Assembly: GCA_965247435.1 (NCBI GenBank)
Contig: OZ252019.1
Location: 744,001 to 808,000, forward strand
Source: Ilyomonas sp965247435
Lineage (GTDB): Bacteria > Bacteroidota > Bacteroidia > Chitinophagales > Chitinophagaceae
DNA length: 64,000 nucleotides
Direction: 5' to 3'
The translations under genes were made by a program, and so were the position numbers. Within the stretch, counting starts at the first letter, position 1, and each line of letters starts with the position of its first letter. This document shows, piece by piece, positions 8,817-18,309 of the stretch. The notes under the pieces were generated by a model. The model did no database searches, had not been told where the DNA came from, and saw only the letters and a program-made list of their open reading frames with translations.

Positions 8817-11057
8817 ATGAGTACAAAAAACAATAAAGTAACCGGCGAGCCGATGAACCGCGTGGATGGCAAGCTGAAAGTAACCGGCGCGGCTACTTAC
8901 TCGGCAGAGTATAAATTTGCCGATATAACTTATGCCGTGCTGGTTACAAGCACTATTGCCAAAGGAGCTATCAAAAATATGGACACTAAAGCTGCCAGGA
9001 ATGCACCGGGCGTACTGGCGGTTATTTCGCACTTAAACTCCATAAAAGTGCCCGGCTACAAAGAGCAGCACGGCGAGCCGGGGCAACCTCAGCCCATCGG
9101 AAAACCATTAAAAGTATTTTATGATAACAGGATTTATTCCAACGGTCAGCCTATAGCAGTAGTGGTAGCAGGCACGTTTGAGCGTGCCCGTTATGCAGCG
9201 TCGCTTGTAAAAGTGCAGTATGAAAAAGAGGCATCGGAAACCGACTTTGCAAAAAATATGGAAAGTGCAATCGTGCCTGAGCAGGCAAAGCGCGACCCGA
9301 AAGCCGCAGTGGCAGACTATAACCGCGGTATGCCCGATGGCTACTCAACTGCACCGGTAAAAATAGAAGCGGAATACATTCAGCCCTCCGATTTTCACAA
9401 CCCGATGGAGTTGCAGAGTCTTATTGCACATTGGGAAACAACCGACAGGCTTACCTTGTATGATAAAGTGCAGGGCACACAGGCCACGCAGCAAAGCTTT
9501 GCCAGGGAATGGCAGATTCCGCTTGAAAATATAAGGGTGATTTCCACGTTTGTAGGCGGCGCTTTTGGCAATGCATTGCGCAACTGGCCGCACGAAACAG
9601 CCGCGGTGATTGCTGCCAAAATGGTCGGTCGCCCGGTAAAGCTGATGCTTACCCGGGAGCAAATGTTTTTTATGGTGGGCTATCGCCCCTACACCTGGCA
9701 AAAAGTGAATATGGGCGCAACGCCCGATGGCAAGATTGTAGGCATCACGCATAGCGCCGTTGGGCAAACTTCTTCCTATGAGCAGTTTACCGAAGGCACG
9801 CTGCAGCAAACAAAGATGCTTTATACGTCGCCCAACGTGAGCACCCGCTACCGCATATTGCCGCTGGATGTAAGTACGCCCGCGCCCATGCGTGGCCCGG
9901 GCGAGGCAACCGGCGCCTGGGCACTGGAAAGTGCGATGGATGAAATGGCGTATGCGCTACATTTAGATCCGATAGAATTCAGGCTGCGGAACTTTCCGGA
10001 GAAAGACCCGGAGAATGATAAGCCCTGGAGTACGAATTATGTAAGAGACTGCTATAAAATGGGCGCCGAAGCCATCGGCTGGAGTAAGCGCCAGTTAAAA
10101 CCGGCTTCTTTGCGGGAGGGTGACTGGCTGATTGGCTATGGCATGGGAACGGGCGTGTTTGGCGCCAACCGGCAGGCAGCCAAAGTGCGGGCAAAATTAT
10201 ATGCAGATGGTACATTGCTGATGCAGTGCGCTGTAACGGATATTGGTCCGGGCACCGGCACTGCCATGACGCAGATTGCGATGGACAATATCGGCCTTCC
10301 GGCTGAAAAAATCACTTTTCAATGGGGCAATTCCGACTTCCCGGAGATGGGCAACCAGGGCGGTTCTTCTACCGTAAACAGCGTAGGGCCGGCGGTAGTA
10401 GCTGCCTGCAACAGCATTAAGCAAAAGCTTGCGGAGATGGCCGGTACCAAAAAGCCGGAGTTTAAAGATCAGAAGCCGGAAGATTTGGTATTTGAAGGGG
10501 GCAAACTATATACAAAAGATAAATCGGCAAGTGTAACGTATGAGGATATTTTAAAGAGCAATGGTGAAAAAGGGATAGATGTGATTGAAGGTGCTAAGCC
10601 CGGAGCAGACAGGGATAAGTATGCCATGTATTCTTATTCCATGCACTTTGCCGAGGTGCATGTGCACGCGGTAACGGGGCAGGTAAAAGTAAAGAAGGTT
10701 GTGGCCTGTGCCGATGCCGGTACGATTATTAATAAAAAGACAGCCGGCAACCAGATGATTGGCGGCGTAACCGGCGGCATCGGCATGGCGCTGCACGAAG
10801 ATGCAGTAATGGATCATCGCTATGGCAGGTATGTAACCAAAGACTTTGCTGACTATCATGTGCCGGTACATGCCGATGTGCCGCAGGTAGAAGTGCTGTT
10901 TATAGATAAACCGGATATGCTGGTAGATCCGCTGGGTACAAAGGGCTTGGGCGAAATAGCCATTATCGGCGTAGCGCCTGCTATTGCAAACGCTATTTTT
11001 AATGCTACGGGCAAAAGAATCAGGGAATTGCCGATTACACCGGATAAACTGATATGA
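8817..11057 (+). CDS. Molybdopterin-binding large subunit, copy 3, divergent (PaoC/YagR type)
   Basis: The third tandem large subunit, 746 residues, clearly homologous but much more diverged than copies 1 and 2 are from each other. The N-terminus GEPMNRVDGKLKVTGAATY and the catalytic GTKGLGE (Glu near 713) are conserved. Cofactor loops differ: FVGGAFGNALRNWPHE and MRGPGEATGAWALE. It is the last structural gene before moaD, about 90 bp away, so it may be co-transcribed with the cofactor genes. A separate substrate is an inference from the loop differences. Confidence 0.92.
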   Translation: MSTKNNKVTGEPMNRVDGKLKVTGAATYSAEYKFADITYAVLVTSTIAKGAIKNMDTKAARNAPGVLAVISHLNSIKVPGYKEQHGEPGQPQPIGKPLKVFYDNRIYSNGQPIAVVVAGTFERARYAASLVKVQYEKEASETDFAKNMESAIVPEQAKRDPKAAVADYNRGMPDGYSTAPVKIEAEYIQPSDFHNPMELQSLIAHWETTDRLTLYDKVQGTQATQQSFAREWQIPLENIRVISTFVGGAFGNALRNWPHETAAVIAAKMVGRPVKLMLTREQMFFMVGYRPYTWQKVNMGATPDGKIVGITHSAVGQTSSYEQFTEGTLQQTKMLYTSPNVSTRYRILPLDVSTPAPMRGPGEATGAWALESAMDEMAYALHLDPIEFRLRNFPEKDPENDKPWSTNYVRDCYKMGAEAIGWSKRQLKPASLREGDWLIGYGMGTGVFGANRQAAKVRAKLYADGTLLMQCAVTDIGPGTGTAMTQIAMDNIGLPAEKITFQWGNSDFPEMGNQGGSSTVNSVGPAVVAACNSIKQKLAEMAGTKKPEFKDQKPEDLVFEGGKLYTKDKSASVTYEDILKSNGEKGIDVIEGAKPGADRDKYAMYSYSMHFAEVHVHAVTGQVKVKKVVACADAGTIINKKTAGNQMIGGVTGGIGMALHEDAVMDHRYGRYVTKDFADYHVPVHADVPQVEVLFIDKPDMLVDPLGTKGLGEIAIIGVAPAIANAIFNATGKRIRELPITPDKLI

Positions 11058-11149
11058 TTGGCGATTGCGGATTTTAAATTGCAGATGGTAAATCGTTAAA
11101 GCAAAAAAACAAAAGAAATAAGTCTTCATTTTTGCAGTATAAAGAGATT

Positions 11150-11389
11150 ATGATTATACAATTGTTTGGCATTGCAAAAGATATTGTGGGCAGTAATAAC
11201 CTTGCAATAGATAATGCGGAAGAGATTACTACGGTTAAAGCATTGAAAGTATGGCTGGCACAGCGCTACCCGGCGCTGCAGCAATTAAAATCAATGGCGG
11301 TGGCGGTGGACAGCGAATATGCAAACGATGAACAGGCAATAGCAGCAAGCAGTGAGGTTGCACTTATTCCACCGGTAAGCGGCGGTTAA
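11150..11389 (+). CDS. moaD: MoaD, molybdopterin synthase small (sulfur carrier) subunit
   Basis: A beta-grasp sulfur carrier of 79 residues ending in the required Gly-Gly (PPVSGG). The C-terminal glycine is adenylated by MoeB, thiolated, and donates sulfur to make molybdopterin in complex with MoaE. The ATG at 11150 was chosen over an upstream TTG at 11132 because MIIQLFGIAKD is the usual MoaD beginning. It is followed 8 bp later by moaE. Confidence 0.9.
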   Translation: MIIQLFGIAKDIVGSNNLAIDNAEEITTVKALKVWLAQRYPALQQLKSMAVAVDSEYANDEQAIAASSEVALIPPVSGG

Positions 11390-11397
11390 TACCAGTT

Positions 11398-11808
11398 ATG
11401 CTCATAAAAATAGTTGACCAGATAAATATGCAGGAAGCGTACGATTATTTGCAGTCGCCGGTATCGGGCGCGGTTAATGTATTTATAGGCACCGTCCGTA
11501 ACCATTCAAACGGCAAAGCTGTAACAAAACTCGTGTTTGAAGCGTATGAAAAAATGGCTTTGAAGGAACTGAATAAAATAGGCATTGCGGCACAGGAAAA
11601 ATGGAAGCTGGACAACGTAGTAATAATACATGCCGTGGGCGAAAAATGGCCGGGCGAGGCTGTGGTAATAACCGGGGCATCATCGGTGCATCGGAAGGCT
11701 TCTTTTGAAGCCTGCGCATTTTTAATAGAGGAGCTGAAGAAAACAGTGCCGATATGGAAGCATGAGTTTTATGAAGACGGCAATGTGTGGGTAAATGCGC
11801 ATCCATAA
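11398..11808 (+). CDS. moaE: MoaE, molybdopterin synthase catalytic subunit
   Basis: MoaE converts cyclic pyranopterin monophosphate to molybdopterin with sulfur from MoaD. Family landmarks are GAVNVFIGTVRNHSNGK near the N-terminus, LVFEAYEKMA, HAVGEKWPGE, and the C-terminal active-site region HRKASFEAC...KKTVPIWKHEFYEDG, which holds the conserved lysines. The 136-residue length is typical. It sits between moaD and moaA in a tight cluster. Confidence 0.94.
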   Translation: MLIKIVDQINMQEAYDYLQSPVSGAVNVFIGTVRNHSNGKAVTKLVFEAYEKMALKELNKIGIAAQEKWKLDNVVIIHAVGEKWPGEAVVITGASSVHRKASFEACAFLIEELKKTVPIWKHEFYEDGNVWVNAHP

Positions 11809-11854
11809 GCCTTTACTTTAATCATGGGAGATTTAATTGCAGGAGATCAATAAT

Positions 11855-12844
11855 ATGAGCAATGAGCTGATAGATAAATACGGAAGGCGGTTAAACTATC
11901 TCCGGTTATCGGTAACCGACCGGTGCAATTTCCGGTGCTATTACTGTATGCCGGAAGAAGGTATGCATTTCGCGCCGCGCAAAGACCTGCTGAGTTTTGA
12001 AGAGCTGTATTTACTGGCTGCTATCTTTTGCAAATTGGGCGTATCGAAAATAAGAATTACCGGCGGCGAGCCTTTTGTCCGCAACGGCGTTATGTCTTTT
12101 ATCGAAAATATAAGTGAATTAAACGGGTTAAAAGAAATTACAATCACTACCAATGGAACGCTTACGGATAAATATATTTCCCGGTTAAAAGCAGCCGGCA
12201 TCCGTACCATTAATATCAGTCTCGACTCTTTAAACCGTCAGCGTTTTTATGCCATTACGCGGCGCGATAATTTTGACCAGGTGTATAATACGGTGCTTAC
12301 GCTGCTGCAACAAGGCTTTGAAGTAAAGCTTAACTGTGTATTATCGGCGGCCAGCAATACAGACGATATTATTCCGTTTGTTGAACTCACGAAAGAACAC
12401 CTTTTATCAGTGCGCTTCCTCGAAGAAATGCCTTTCAACGGCAGCGAAACTTTTAATACTGCCAACTGGAACTACGAGGATATTTACAAATACATTAGCC
12501 GGCAGTACGATGAAATAATTACGCTGGCAAACGCACCAAACTCCACCTCGCTCAATTATAAAATTCCCGGCTACAAAGGTTCCTTTGGCGTTATTCCTTC
12601 TTTCAGCAGAACGTTTTGCGGCACCTGCAACCGGCTAAGGCTCTCTGCAACCGGTGAGTTGCGTACCTGTTTATATGGCGCGCCCGCTGCCAACCTTCGC
12701 GATGTAGTGAGAAGCGGTGCCGGGGAAGAAGTGATCGCTAATGAAATTATACAGGCCGTAAGCGGCCGTGTGAAAGATGGTTTTGAGGCAGCCGCTATCA
12801 ATACAAAATCCTTGCATGATTCTATGTCTGTGCTGGGCGGATAA
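11855..12844 (+). CDS. moaA: MoaA, GTP 3',8-cyclase (radical SAM)
   Basis: MoaA carries out the first step of molybdenum cofactor synthesis, the radical SAM cyclisation of GTP. The SAM-binding cluster is Cys 24, 28 and 31 (CNFRCYYC). The second, substrate-binding cluster is Cys 255, 258 and 272 (CGTC...C). The protein ends in Gly-Gly, which is needed in MoaA for the reaction. The ATG at 11855 was chosen because a GGAG lies ten bases upstream, rather than the TTG at 11837. Its partner moaC is not in this window. Confidence 0.95.
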   Translation: MSNELIDKYGRRLNYLRLSVTDRCNFRCYYCMPEEGMHFAPRKDLLSFEELYLLAAIFCKLGVSKIRITGGEPFVRNGVMSFIENISELNGLKEITITTNGTLTDKYISRLKAAGIRTINISLDSLNRQRFYAITRRDNFDQVYNTVLTLLQQGFEVKLNCVLSAASNTDDIIPFVELTKEHLLSVRFLEEMPFNGSETFNTANWNYEDIYKYISRQYDEIITLANAPNSTSLNYKIPGYKGSFGVIPSFSRTFCGTCNRLRLSATGELRTCLYGAPAANLRDVVRSGAGEEVIANEIIQAVSGRVKDGFEAAAINTKSLHDSMSVLGG

Positions 12845-12865
12845 AAGCGCGAACACTACTTACCC

Positions 12866-13957
12866 ATGACTAATTTCTCAAGATATAACAGGCAGTTGCA
12901 ATTGCCCCGGTTTGGTGAAGCGGCACAACAACAATTGCAAAAGGCATGCGTGCTGGTCGTGGGCGCCGGCGGGCTTGGTGTGCCTGCATTGCAGTACTTA
13001 ACCGGCATGGGCATTGGCCATATCGGTATTATGGATGGCGATACTATCAGTCTTACCAACCTGCACCGGCAGGTGTTATATGCAGAAGCAGAAGCGGGGA
13101 AGCTTAAGGCAGTGATTGCGAAGGAAAAATTAGGCCTTTTAAACAGCAGTGTGCAGGTAGAAGCTTATACGGAAATGCTGAATGTAAACAATGCGTTAGC
13201 AATCATTGCTAAGTATGATGTGGTAATAGATGCAAGTGATAATTTTGCTGCCCGTTACCTCATCAACGACGCTTGTGTAATCCTGAACAAGCCTTTTGTA
13301 TATGGCGCCATCCAGCAATGGGAAGGCCATTTAAGTGTATTTAATTATAAGGATGGCCCTACGTACCGTTGCCTCTATGCCATCCCGCCTGCAACCGGCG
13401 AAATACCGGATTGCAATACCGCCGGCGTGTTAGGTGTAGTGCCGGGCATCATTGGTTGCTGGCAGGCATTGGAAGCTATCAAAATAATCACCGGTATGGG
13501 CAAAACGCTCTCCGGATATATAAAGATTTTCAATTTTTTAGATGGTGACGAATATCAAATAAAACTAAAAACAAATCCCGGCAATAGGCGCATCCAGTCG
13601 TTGCAGGAAACCTACGAAACCGCATGTGCTACATCAGTGCAGCCCATACAACCGGAAGCGTTGTATGCATGGTATCTGCAACATAAAGACTTTGTATTGC
13701 TTGATGTGCGGGAACCGGAGGAGTATAATAATGGTCATTTACAAAACGCCCGCCTGCTGCCGGTTAAGGAATTGGCGCACCAAGCGGGTGAATGGCCAAT
13801 AGGCATCCCGGTAGTTACTTTCTGTGAGCGCGGAAGCCGGAGCAACGGAGCTGCCGCTTTGCTGAAAGAGAAAAACAGCACCCTGGAAGTGTATTCGCTT
13901 GCCGGCGGTATGGAAGCTTGGACCGCCCGCTTTGGCGATATGTTGGTTGAAGTATAA
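12866..13957 (+). CDS. moeB: MoeB-type MoaD-adenylyltransferase fused to a rhodanese domain (MoeZ-like)
   Basis: The E1-like domain (residues ~1-245) opens with SRYNRQLQLPRFGEAAQ and the ATP-binding loop VVGAGGLGVPALQYL, then DGDTISLTNLHRQVL. It adenylates the C-terminus of MoaD. A C-terminal rhodanese domain (~260-363) carries the sulfur-transfer Cys 320 in the loop CERGSRS, so one protein can both activate MoaD and supply sulfur. The usual zinc-binding CxxC pairs look degenerate (only Cys in YRCLY and ACA), so the structural zinc may be absent. Confidence 0.92.
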   Translation: MTNFSRYNRQLQLPRFGEAAQQQLQKACVLVVGAGGLGVPALQYLTGMGIGHIGIMDGDTISLTNLHRQVLYAEAEAGKLKAVIAKEKLGLLNSSVQVEAYTEMLNVNNALAIIAKYDVVIDASDNFAARYLINDACVILNKPFVYGAIQQWEGHLSVFNYKDGPTYRCLYAIPPATGEIPDCNTAGVLGVVPGIIGCWQALEAIKIITGMGKTLSGYIKIFNFLDGDEYQIKLKTNPGNRRIQSLQETYETACATSVQPIQPEALYAWYLQHKDFVLLDVREPEEYNNGHLQNARLLPVKELAHQAGEWPIGIPVVTFCERGSRSNGAAALLKEKNSTLEVYSLAGGMEAWTARFGDMLVEV

Positions 13958-14000
13958 AAAAATAAAAAGGCATAGTGTTTAAATAAATTTTATCGCCGTT

Positions 14001-15188
14001 ATGATTGCCGTAGAAGAAGCACTGGCGCAGGTAACAGCGCACAAAAAAGATTTTGGTACAGAAGCAGTAGCGCTGTTGCAATCGTTAAACAAGGTATTGG
14101 CAGTAGCCGTTATCGCCGACCGCGATTTTCCGCCGTATCACCGTATAGCGATGGATGGCATTGCTATTAGCAGCGCTGCCTTTACAGCAGGAAGAAAAGA
14201 ATTTTTTATAGAAAATATCCAGGCCGCCGGCGGGCCGGTGCTAACGTTAAGTGATGTAAATAACTGCATGGAAGTAATGACCGGCGCGGTATTGCCGCAG
14301 CAAACCGATGCCGTAATTCCTTATGAGGATTGCGAAATAACAAACGGTATTGCAACCATTAAAGCAGCGGCTGTGTGGCAGCAGCAAAACATCCACCGGC
14401 AGGCTACGGACAGTAAAGCCGGAACCACTTTGATAGAGCCGGACACAATCATTACCCCGGCACACATCGGGATGATGGCAGCGGTAGGCTTATCGCAGGT
14501 CAACGTGCGTAAACAGCCGCGTATCGCCATCTGTTCTACCGGCGATGAATTGGTGGATGTTGATGCAATGCCGCTGCCACACCAGGTGCGCAAATCGAAT
14601 GTCTATATGCTGGCGGCAGCCTTGCAAAAAGAGAATATCAGCGCATCCTTGTTTCATTTGCCGGACGATAAGAATAGGATGCAGCAGCAGCTTACAGCAA
14701 TTATGGCATCGCACGATGTTATTTTGCTGTCAGGCGCAGTATCCAGGGGCAAGTTCGACCACTTACCCGAAGCGCTTAACAATCTCGGTATGCAAACCAT
14801 TTTTCACCGCGTGGCGCAACGACCGGGCAAGCCATTCTTGTTTGGAAAATTTACCAGCGGCGTTACTGTCTTTGGCTTTCCGGGCAACCCGGTTTCTACC
14901 TTTGTTTGCTATCATATTTATTTTAAAAAATGGCTGCGTGCTTCCTTGCGCTATCCTTCAAACCCAATGAGTGCAAAGCTCTCAGCACCTGTTAGCCTGC
15001 AATCAAAACTTACGAACCATATACTGATAAAATTAAAAAATAAAGAAGGCGTTTACTATGCAAACCCTTTTTCGTTTTCTACTTCCGGTGATATGAACAG
15101 CCTTTTGGAGACTAAAGGAATTATTACTATACCGCCTGAAAAAAACGAATGGGCAGGGGGAGAAATAGTAGAAGTTATACCTTGCTAA
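14001..15188 (+). CDS. moeA: MoeA, molybdopterin molybdenumtransferase
   Basis: MoeA inserts molybdate into adenylylated molybdopterin. Landmarks are FPPYHRIAMDGIAI near the N-terminus, GAVLPQQTDAVIPYE, the MogA-like core IAICSTGDEL, and HRVAQRPGKPFLFG...FGFPGNPVSTFVC. The 395-residue length is normal. It starts 43 bp after the moeB-rhodanese gene. MogA/MoaB, which supplies adenylyl-molybdopterin, is not in the window. Confidence 0.94.
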   Translation: MIAVEEALAQVTAHKKDFGTEAVALLQSLNKVLAVAVIADRDFPPYHRIAMDGIAISSAAFTAGRKEFFIENIQAAGGPVLTLSDVNNCMEVMTGAVLPQQTDAVIPYEDCEITNGIATIKAAAVWQQQNIHRQATDSKAGTTLIEPDTIITPAHIGMMAAVGLSQVNVRKQPRIAICSTGDELVDVDAMPLPHQVRKSNVYMLAAALQKENISASLFHLPDDKNRMQQQLTAIMASHDVILLSGAVSRGKFDHLPEALNNLGMQTIFHRVAQRPGKPFLFGKFTSGVTVFGFPGNPVSTFVCYHIYFKKWLRASLRYPSNPMSAKLSAPVSLQSKLTNHILIKLKNKEGVYYANPFSFSTSGDMNSLLETKGIITIPPEKNEWAGGEIVEVIPC

Positions 15189-15208
15189 ACGGAACATTAT
15201 ACGGGAGA

Positions 15209-16333
15209 ATGAAAGAAATTAAGGACATTATAAAAGCATATACTGAAGCGGTAAAAGTGGGCCGGCAAATGGCGCTGGCTACGGTGGTAAAAGTGGAAGG
15301 CTCGTCGTACCGGCGGCCGGGCGCGCGGATGCTGGTGACGGACGATGGCAATTTAACAGGCGCCATCAGCGGTGGCTGCCTCGAAGGCGATGCACTGCGC
15401 AAAGCCTTGCTGGTGATGCAGCAGCAAAAGCCTGTACTGGCCACCTACGATACAACGGATGAAGAAGATGCGAAGCTGGGCGTGCAGCTTGGCTGCAATG
15501 GCATTGTACATATATTGATAGAGCCGGTAGCCCTAAACGACGGCGATAACCCGGTAGCATTATTACAGCTTGTAGAAGGCAAAAGAAAAGACGCGGTGAT
15601 TGCCACTTTGTTTTCTTTGGAAAACAAAAAATCGGGCTGGCAGGGCACTTGCCTGGCAATAAGCGATGATCAGGTAATAAGGGCCGGTAAAACAGAACCA
15701 CTTCCTGGCTCTTTGCAGGAAGATGCACAGCAGGTGTTGGCCGCCAGGCAATCCCTTTTTAAAGAATATACAACAACGGACACTAAGTTCATCGCTTTTA
15801 TTGAATACGTAGCGCCGCCGGTATCACTGATTGTATTTGGCGCCGGCAATGATGCAGTGCCGCTGATGCAGATAGCCGCCGTAATAGGCTGGCAATTAAC
15901 AGTGGTAGATGGCCGGCCTAATTATGCTACGCAACAACGTTTTCCATCGGCACAGCAGGTAATTGTAGCCAATGCCGCTACGGCCCTTTCGCATCTTTAC
16001 TTCGACAGTGCAACGGCCGTGGTGTTGATGACGCACAATTACAATTATGACATTGCCATGCTTAAACAATTGCTGCCGCTGGGGTTAACTTATACCGGTG
16101 TATTAGGACCTAAAAAGAAGCTGGACAAAATGCTGGACGAACTGCAGGCAGAAGGACAGGAAATAGGAGAAAGTCACCTGCAAAAAATATACGGGCCAAC
16201 CGGCCTGGACATCGGCGCTGAAACCTCCGAAGAAATTGCCTTGTCTATCATTGCAGAAATAAAAGCGGTGATGGCAAAGACCAGTGGCGCGCCGTTGCGT
16301 GACAAACCTAATATTATACATATTCACCCGTAA
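15209..16333 (+). CDS. xdhC: XdhC/CoxF-family molybdenum cofactor chaperone
   Basis: XdhC/PaoD proteins bind the finished cofactor, promote its sulfuration and insert it into molybdenum hydroxylases. The N-terminal domain has VEGSSYRRPGARMLV and AISGGCLEGDAL. The C-terminal Rossmann domain starts VFGAGNDAVPL and ends near GLDIGAETSEEIALSI. The ATG at 15209 has a GGGAGA six bases upstream and avoids a long overlap with moeA, so it is preferred over a start at 15149. Its presence argues that the linked enzymes need the sulfurated cofactor. Confidence 0.92.
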   Translation: MKEIKDIIKAYTEAVKVGRQMALATVVKVEGSSYRRPGARMLVTDDGNLTGAISGGCLEGDALRKALLVMQQQKPVLATYDTTDEEDAKLGVQLGCNGIVHILIEPVALNDGDNPVALLQLVEGKRKDAVIATLFSLENKKSGWQGTCLAISDDQVIRAGKTEPLPGSLQEDAQQVLAARQSLFKEYTTTDTKFIAFIEYVAPPVSLIVFGAGNDAVPLMQIAAVIGWQLTVVDGRPNYATQQRFPSAQQVIVANAATALSHLYFDSATAVVLMTHNYNYDIAMLKQLLPLGLTYTGVLGPKKKLDKMLDELQAEGQEIGESHLQKIYGPTGLDIGAETSEEIALSIIAEIKAVMAKTSGAPLRDKPNIIHIHP

Positions 16334-16344
16334 AATATGCGCGT

Positions 16345-16941
16345 ATGGCAACAGGTATTATTATTTTGGCAGCCGGCGCTTCTACACGGCTCGGCATGCC
16401 CAAGCAGACCCTGGTTTATAATGGCAAAACATTGCTGGAGCACGCGGTGGATGCTGCATTAGAAGTTGCTAAGCCGGTGATTGTAGTGTTAGGCGCTAAG
16501 GCAGATACCATAGTGACTTACCTGAAATCAAAGCCGGTAACGATTGTTTACAACGATTCATGGCCGCAAGGAATGGCATCTTCTATCGCTGCGGGATTGC
16601 AGGCAGTGTTGACGGATAACAAAGCTATTAATGAAGTAATTATCATGCTGTGCGACCAGCCTTTTGTTGATGCCCTTTTACTAAACCAGTTGATTGCGCG
16701 GCATACCGAAAGCGGCAAAGGCATTATTGCCTGTAAGTATGCAGCAACCATCGGCGTACCTGTCTTGCTGAATAAAAAGTATTTTGATGAACTGAAGTTG
16801 TTACAGGGTGAAGAAGGCGCAAAAAAATTATTGTTGAAATACAAAGACGACGTCGCTTTCGTGTCTTTTGAGAAAGGAGTTATTGATATTGATACGATGA
16901 ATGATTATGAGCGATTGAATACTCTGAGTGGTGAGTTGTAA
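16345..16941 (+). CDS. mocA: MocA-type molybdopterin cytidylyltransferase
   Basis: A 198-residue nucleotidyltransferase with the MocA signature LAAGASTRLGMPKQTL, DSWPQGMASSIAAGL and MLCDQPFVDALLLNQL. MocA attaches CMP to make molybdopterin cytosine dinucleotide, the form used by PaoABC-type enzymes. It lies 11 bp after xdhC and ends the cluster. It is distinct from the MobA-like gene at the left edge, so the locus encodes both GMP- and CMP-type transferases. Confidence 0.9.
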   Translation: MATGIIILAAGASTRLGMPKQTLVYNGKTLLEHAVDAALEVAKPVIVVLGAKADTIVTYLKSKPVTIVYNDSWPQGMASSIAAGLQAVLTDNKAINEVIIMLCDQPFVDALLLNQLIARHTESGKGIIACKYAATIGVPVLLNKKYFDELKLLQGEEGAKKLLLKYKDDVAFVSFEKGVIDIDTMNDYERLNTLSGEL

Positions 16942-17057
16942 ATAAGGTGTGACAGTTTGGACAGTAGCAGTTAATCCTTCAGGTTTTGTTGAAAATGTCT
17001 TTATATAACTTGGTTACAAGGTGTTTCTGGAAGGGTCGGAAAGCTACAAATTTTTGA

Positions 17058-17083
17058 GGTATAATACTGAAAAATAGTTGGTA
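17058..17083 (+). repeat. IS left inverted repeat
   Basis: Begins GGTATAATACTG and ends AGTTGGTA. It matches the complement of 18310-18335 at 23 of 26 positions. The base before it closes the ATTTTTGA target duplication. Confidence 0.9.
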
Positions 17084-17124
17084 AAATTCCTTGTAACTCA
17101 GTGCAGCAAAGGGTTTGAGAGAAG

Positions 17125-17158
17125 TTATGTGAAAGCGCTTTCACATAAGTTTTTTTGT
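17125..17158 (+). terminator. Hairpin inside the left end of the IS
   Basis: A perfect 24-bp palindrome (17125-17148, centre AGCGCT) followed by GTTTTTTTG. It sits between the IS end and the transposase start, the usual place for a structure that blocks read-through into a transposase gene. Confidence 0.7.
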
Positions 17159-17160
17159 AA

Positions 17161-18136
17161 ATGAAAAAGCTTAAAAAAAGCGATGCTGGGCTTGTAGCAG
17201 TTTACAGGTAATAGGCTGGGGTAAGCAAGGCGGTAAACAGCGGTTTAAATGTAAGCAGTGCGGCATTTTATTTACTTATAATGATAGGGTTCAAACTATA
17301 GAAAACCGGTTTGTCTGGTTTCGTAAATGGGTAGTGGAAAGGCAAACTTACAAGACGCTCCAGAGAGATAGTGGTTTATCAAAAGATACCCTTCAAAAAA
17401 CCTTTTATTATTTTCTTGACAGAGCCCCTCTAAGCCTGTTATTCATCATGATAATATTTACTTAAGGGTAGATGCCACTTACTTTAAAAAGTTTTGTGTA
17501 GTATGCTATCAGGATGATCCCATCAGCTATACACAGTTGTTCCGGTTTTCAGATGCAGAGCGGTACGAAGAAATAAAAGAAGATTTATTGAACCTGCTGA
17601 ACCTTGGCTTACAGATAACTTCTATTACCTGTGATGGTCATAAAGCTACCCTTAAAGCCATCAAAAAAACAATGCCTGGTGTTACCATTCAGCGATGCCT
17701 TGTACACATCCAGAGAATGTGTCTGCTGTGGCTTACAGCCAATCCAGGCTACGATGCCGGCAAAGAATTAAGGGTATTGGTTTTAATGATACATCGCATC
17801 CAAACACATAATGACAAACAATACTGGATACACCGGTTAACCGATTGGGAAAATAAGCATAAAGACTTTCTGAAAGAAAAATCATACAAAGCTGAAACGG
17901 GCAGATATTGGTATAAACATAAATTAATCAGGCGTTCTTTTTTTACCATCAAAAGAGCTTTGCCCCATATGTTTTGTTACCTCGCTGACAGCAACATTCC
18001 TAAAACAACCAATGGCATAGAATCTTACTTCGGGCATCTCAAAAATCATTTGGACCTGCACAGAGGATTAACCAAAAATAACAGAATCAACTTTATCAAA
18101 TGGTATATCTACTTCAGGAATAAATCCCGGCTTTGA
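17161..18136 (+). pseudogene. IS256-family transposase, zinc-ribbon variant, frameshifted
   Basis: The coding sequence is spread over three frames. MKKLKK is in frame 1, and a shift at the A7 run (17173-17179) is needed to enter the zinc ribbon CWAC...CKQC in frame 3. A second one-base loss near 17425-17431 is needed to pass from YYFLDRAP to SKPVIHHDN in frame 2. The remaining frame contains the catalytic-type motifs VDATYF, CDGHKATLKA and NGIESYFGHLK. The first shift could be programmed slippage or a mutation; the second makes the gene non-functional unless the sequence has an error. Confidence 0.88.
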
Positions 18137-18160
18137 GTTTTCTGAGCCATTGTGCTTACC

Positions 18161-18208
18161 AAAAAAAGTAAGGGTTGAACAGCTTAACTGCGCAACCCTT
18201 ACTTTTTT
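18161..18208. terminator. Bidirectional terminator at the right end of the IS
   Basis: Stem GTAAGGGTTG (18168-18177) pairs with CAACCCTTAC (18193-18202), flanked by an A7 run on one side and a T6 run on the other, so it can act on both strands. Confidence 0.85.
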
Positions 18209-18309
18209 CGTATAAGCATTAATCTTATTGCCCGGCAAGTTGCTCTCCAGCAGCGCTTGCTTCCTCTTCAGATTAATAGCGCCAATAAAAGAAATTTTAT
18301 CCGAAAAAC

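Noticed and set aside
8439..9032. - strand frame of 197 codons across the gap before copy 3
   Set aside because: Runs through the start of large-subunit copy 3 and the dispersed repeat; only its last 29 codons match the conserved frame in the repeat unit, which is reported separately.
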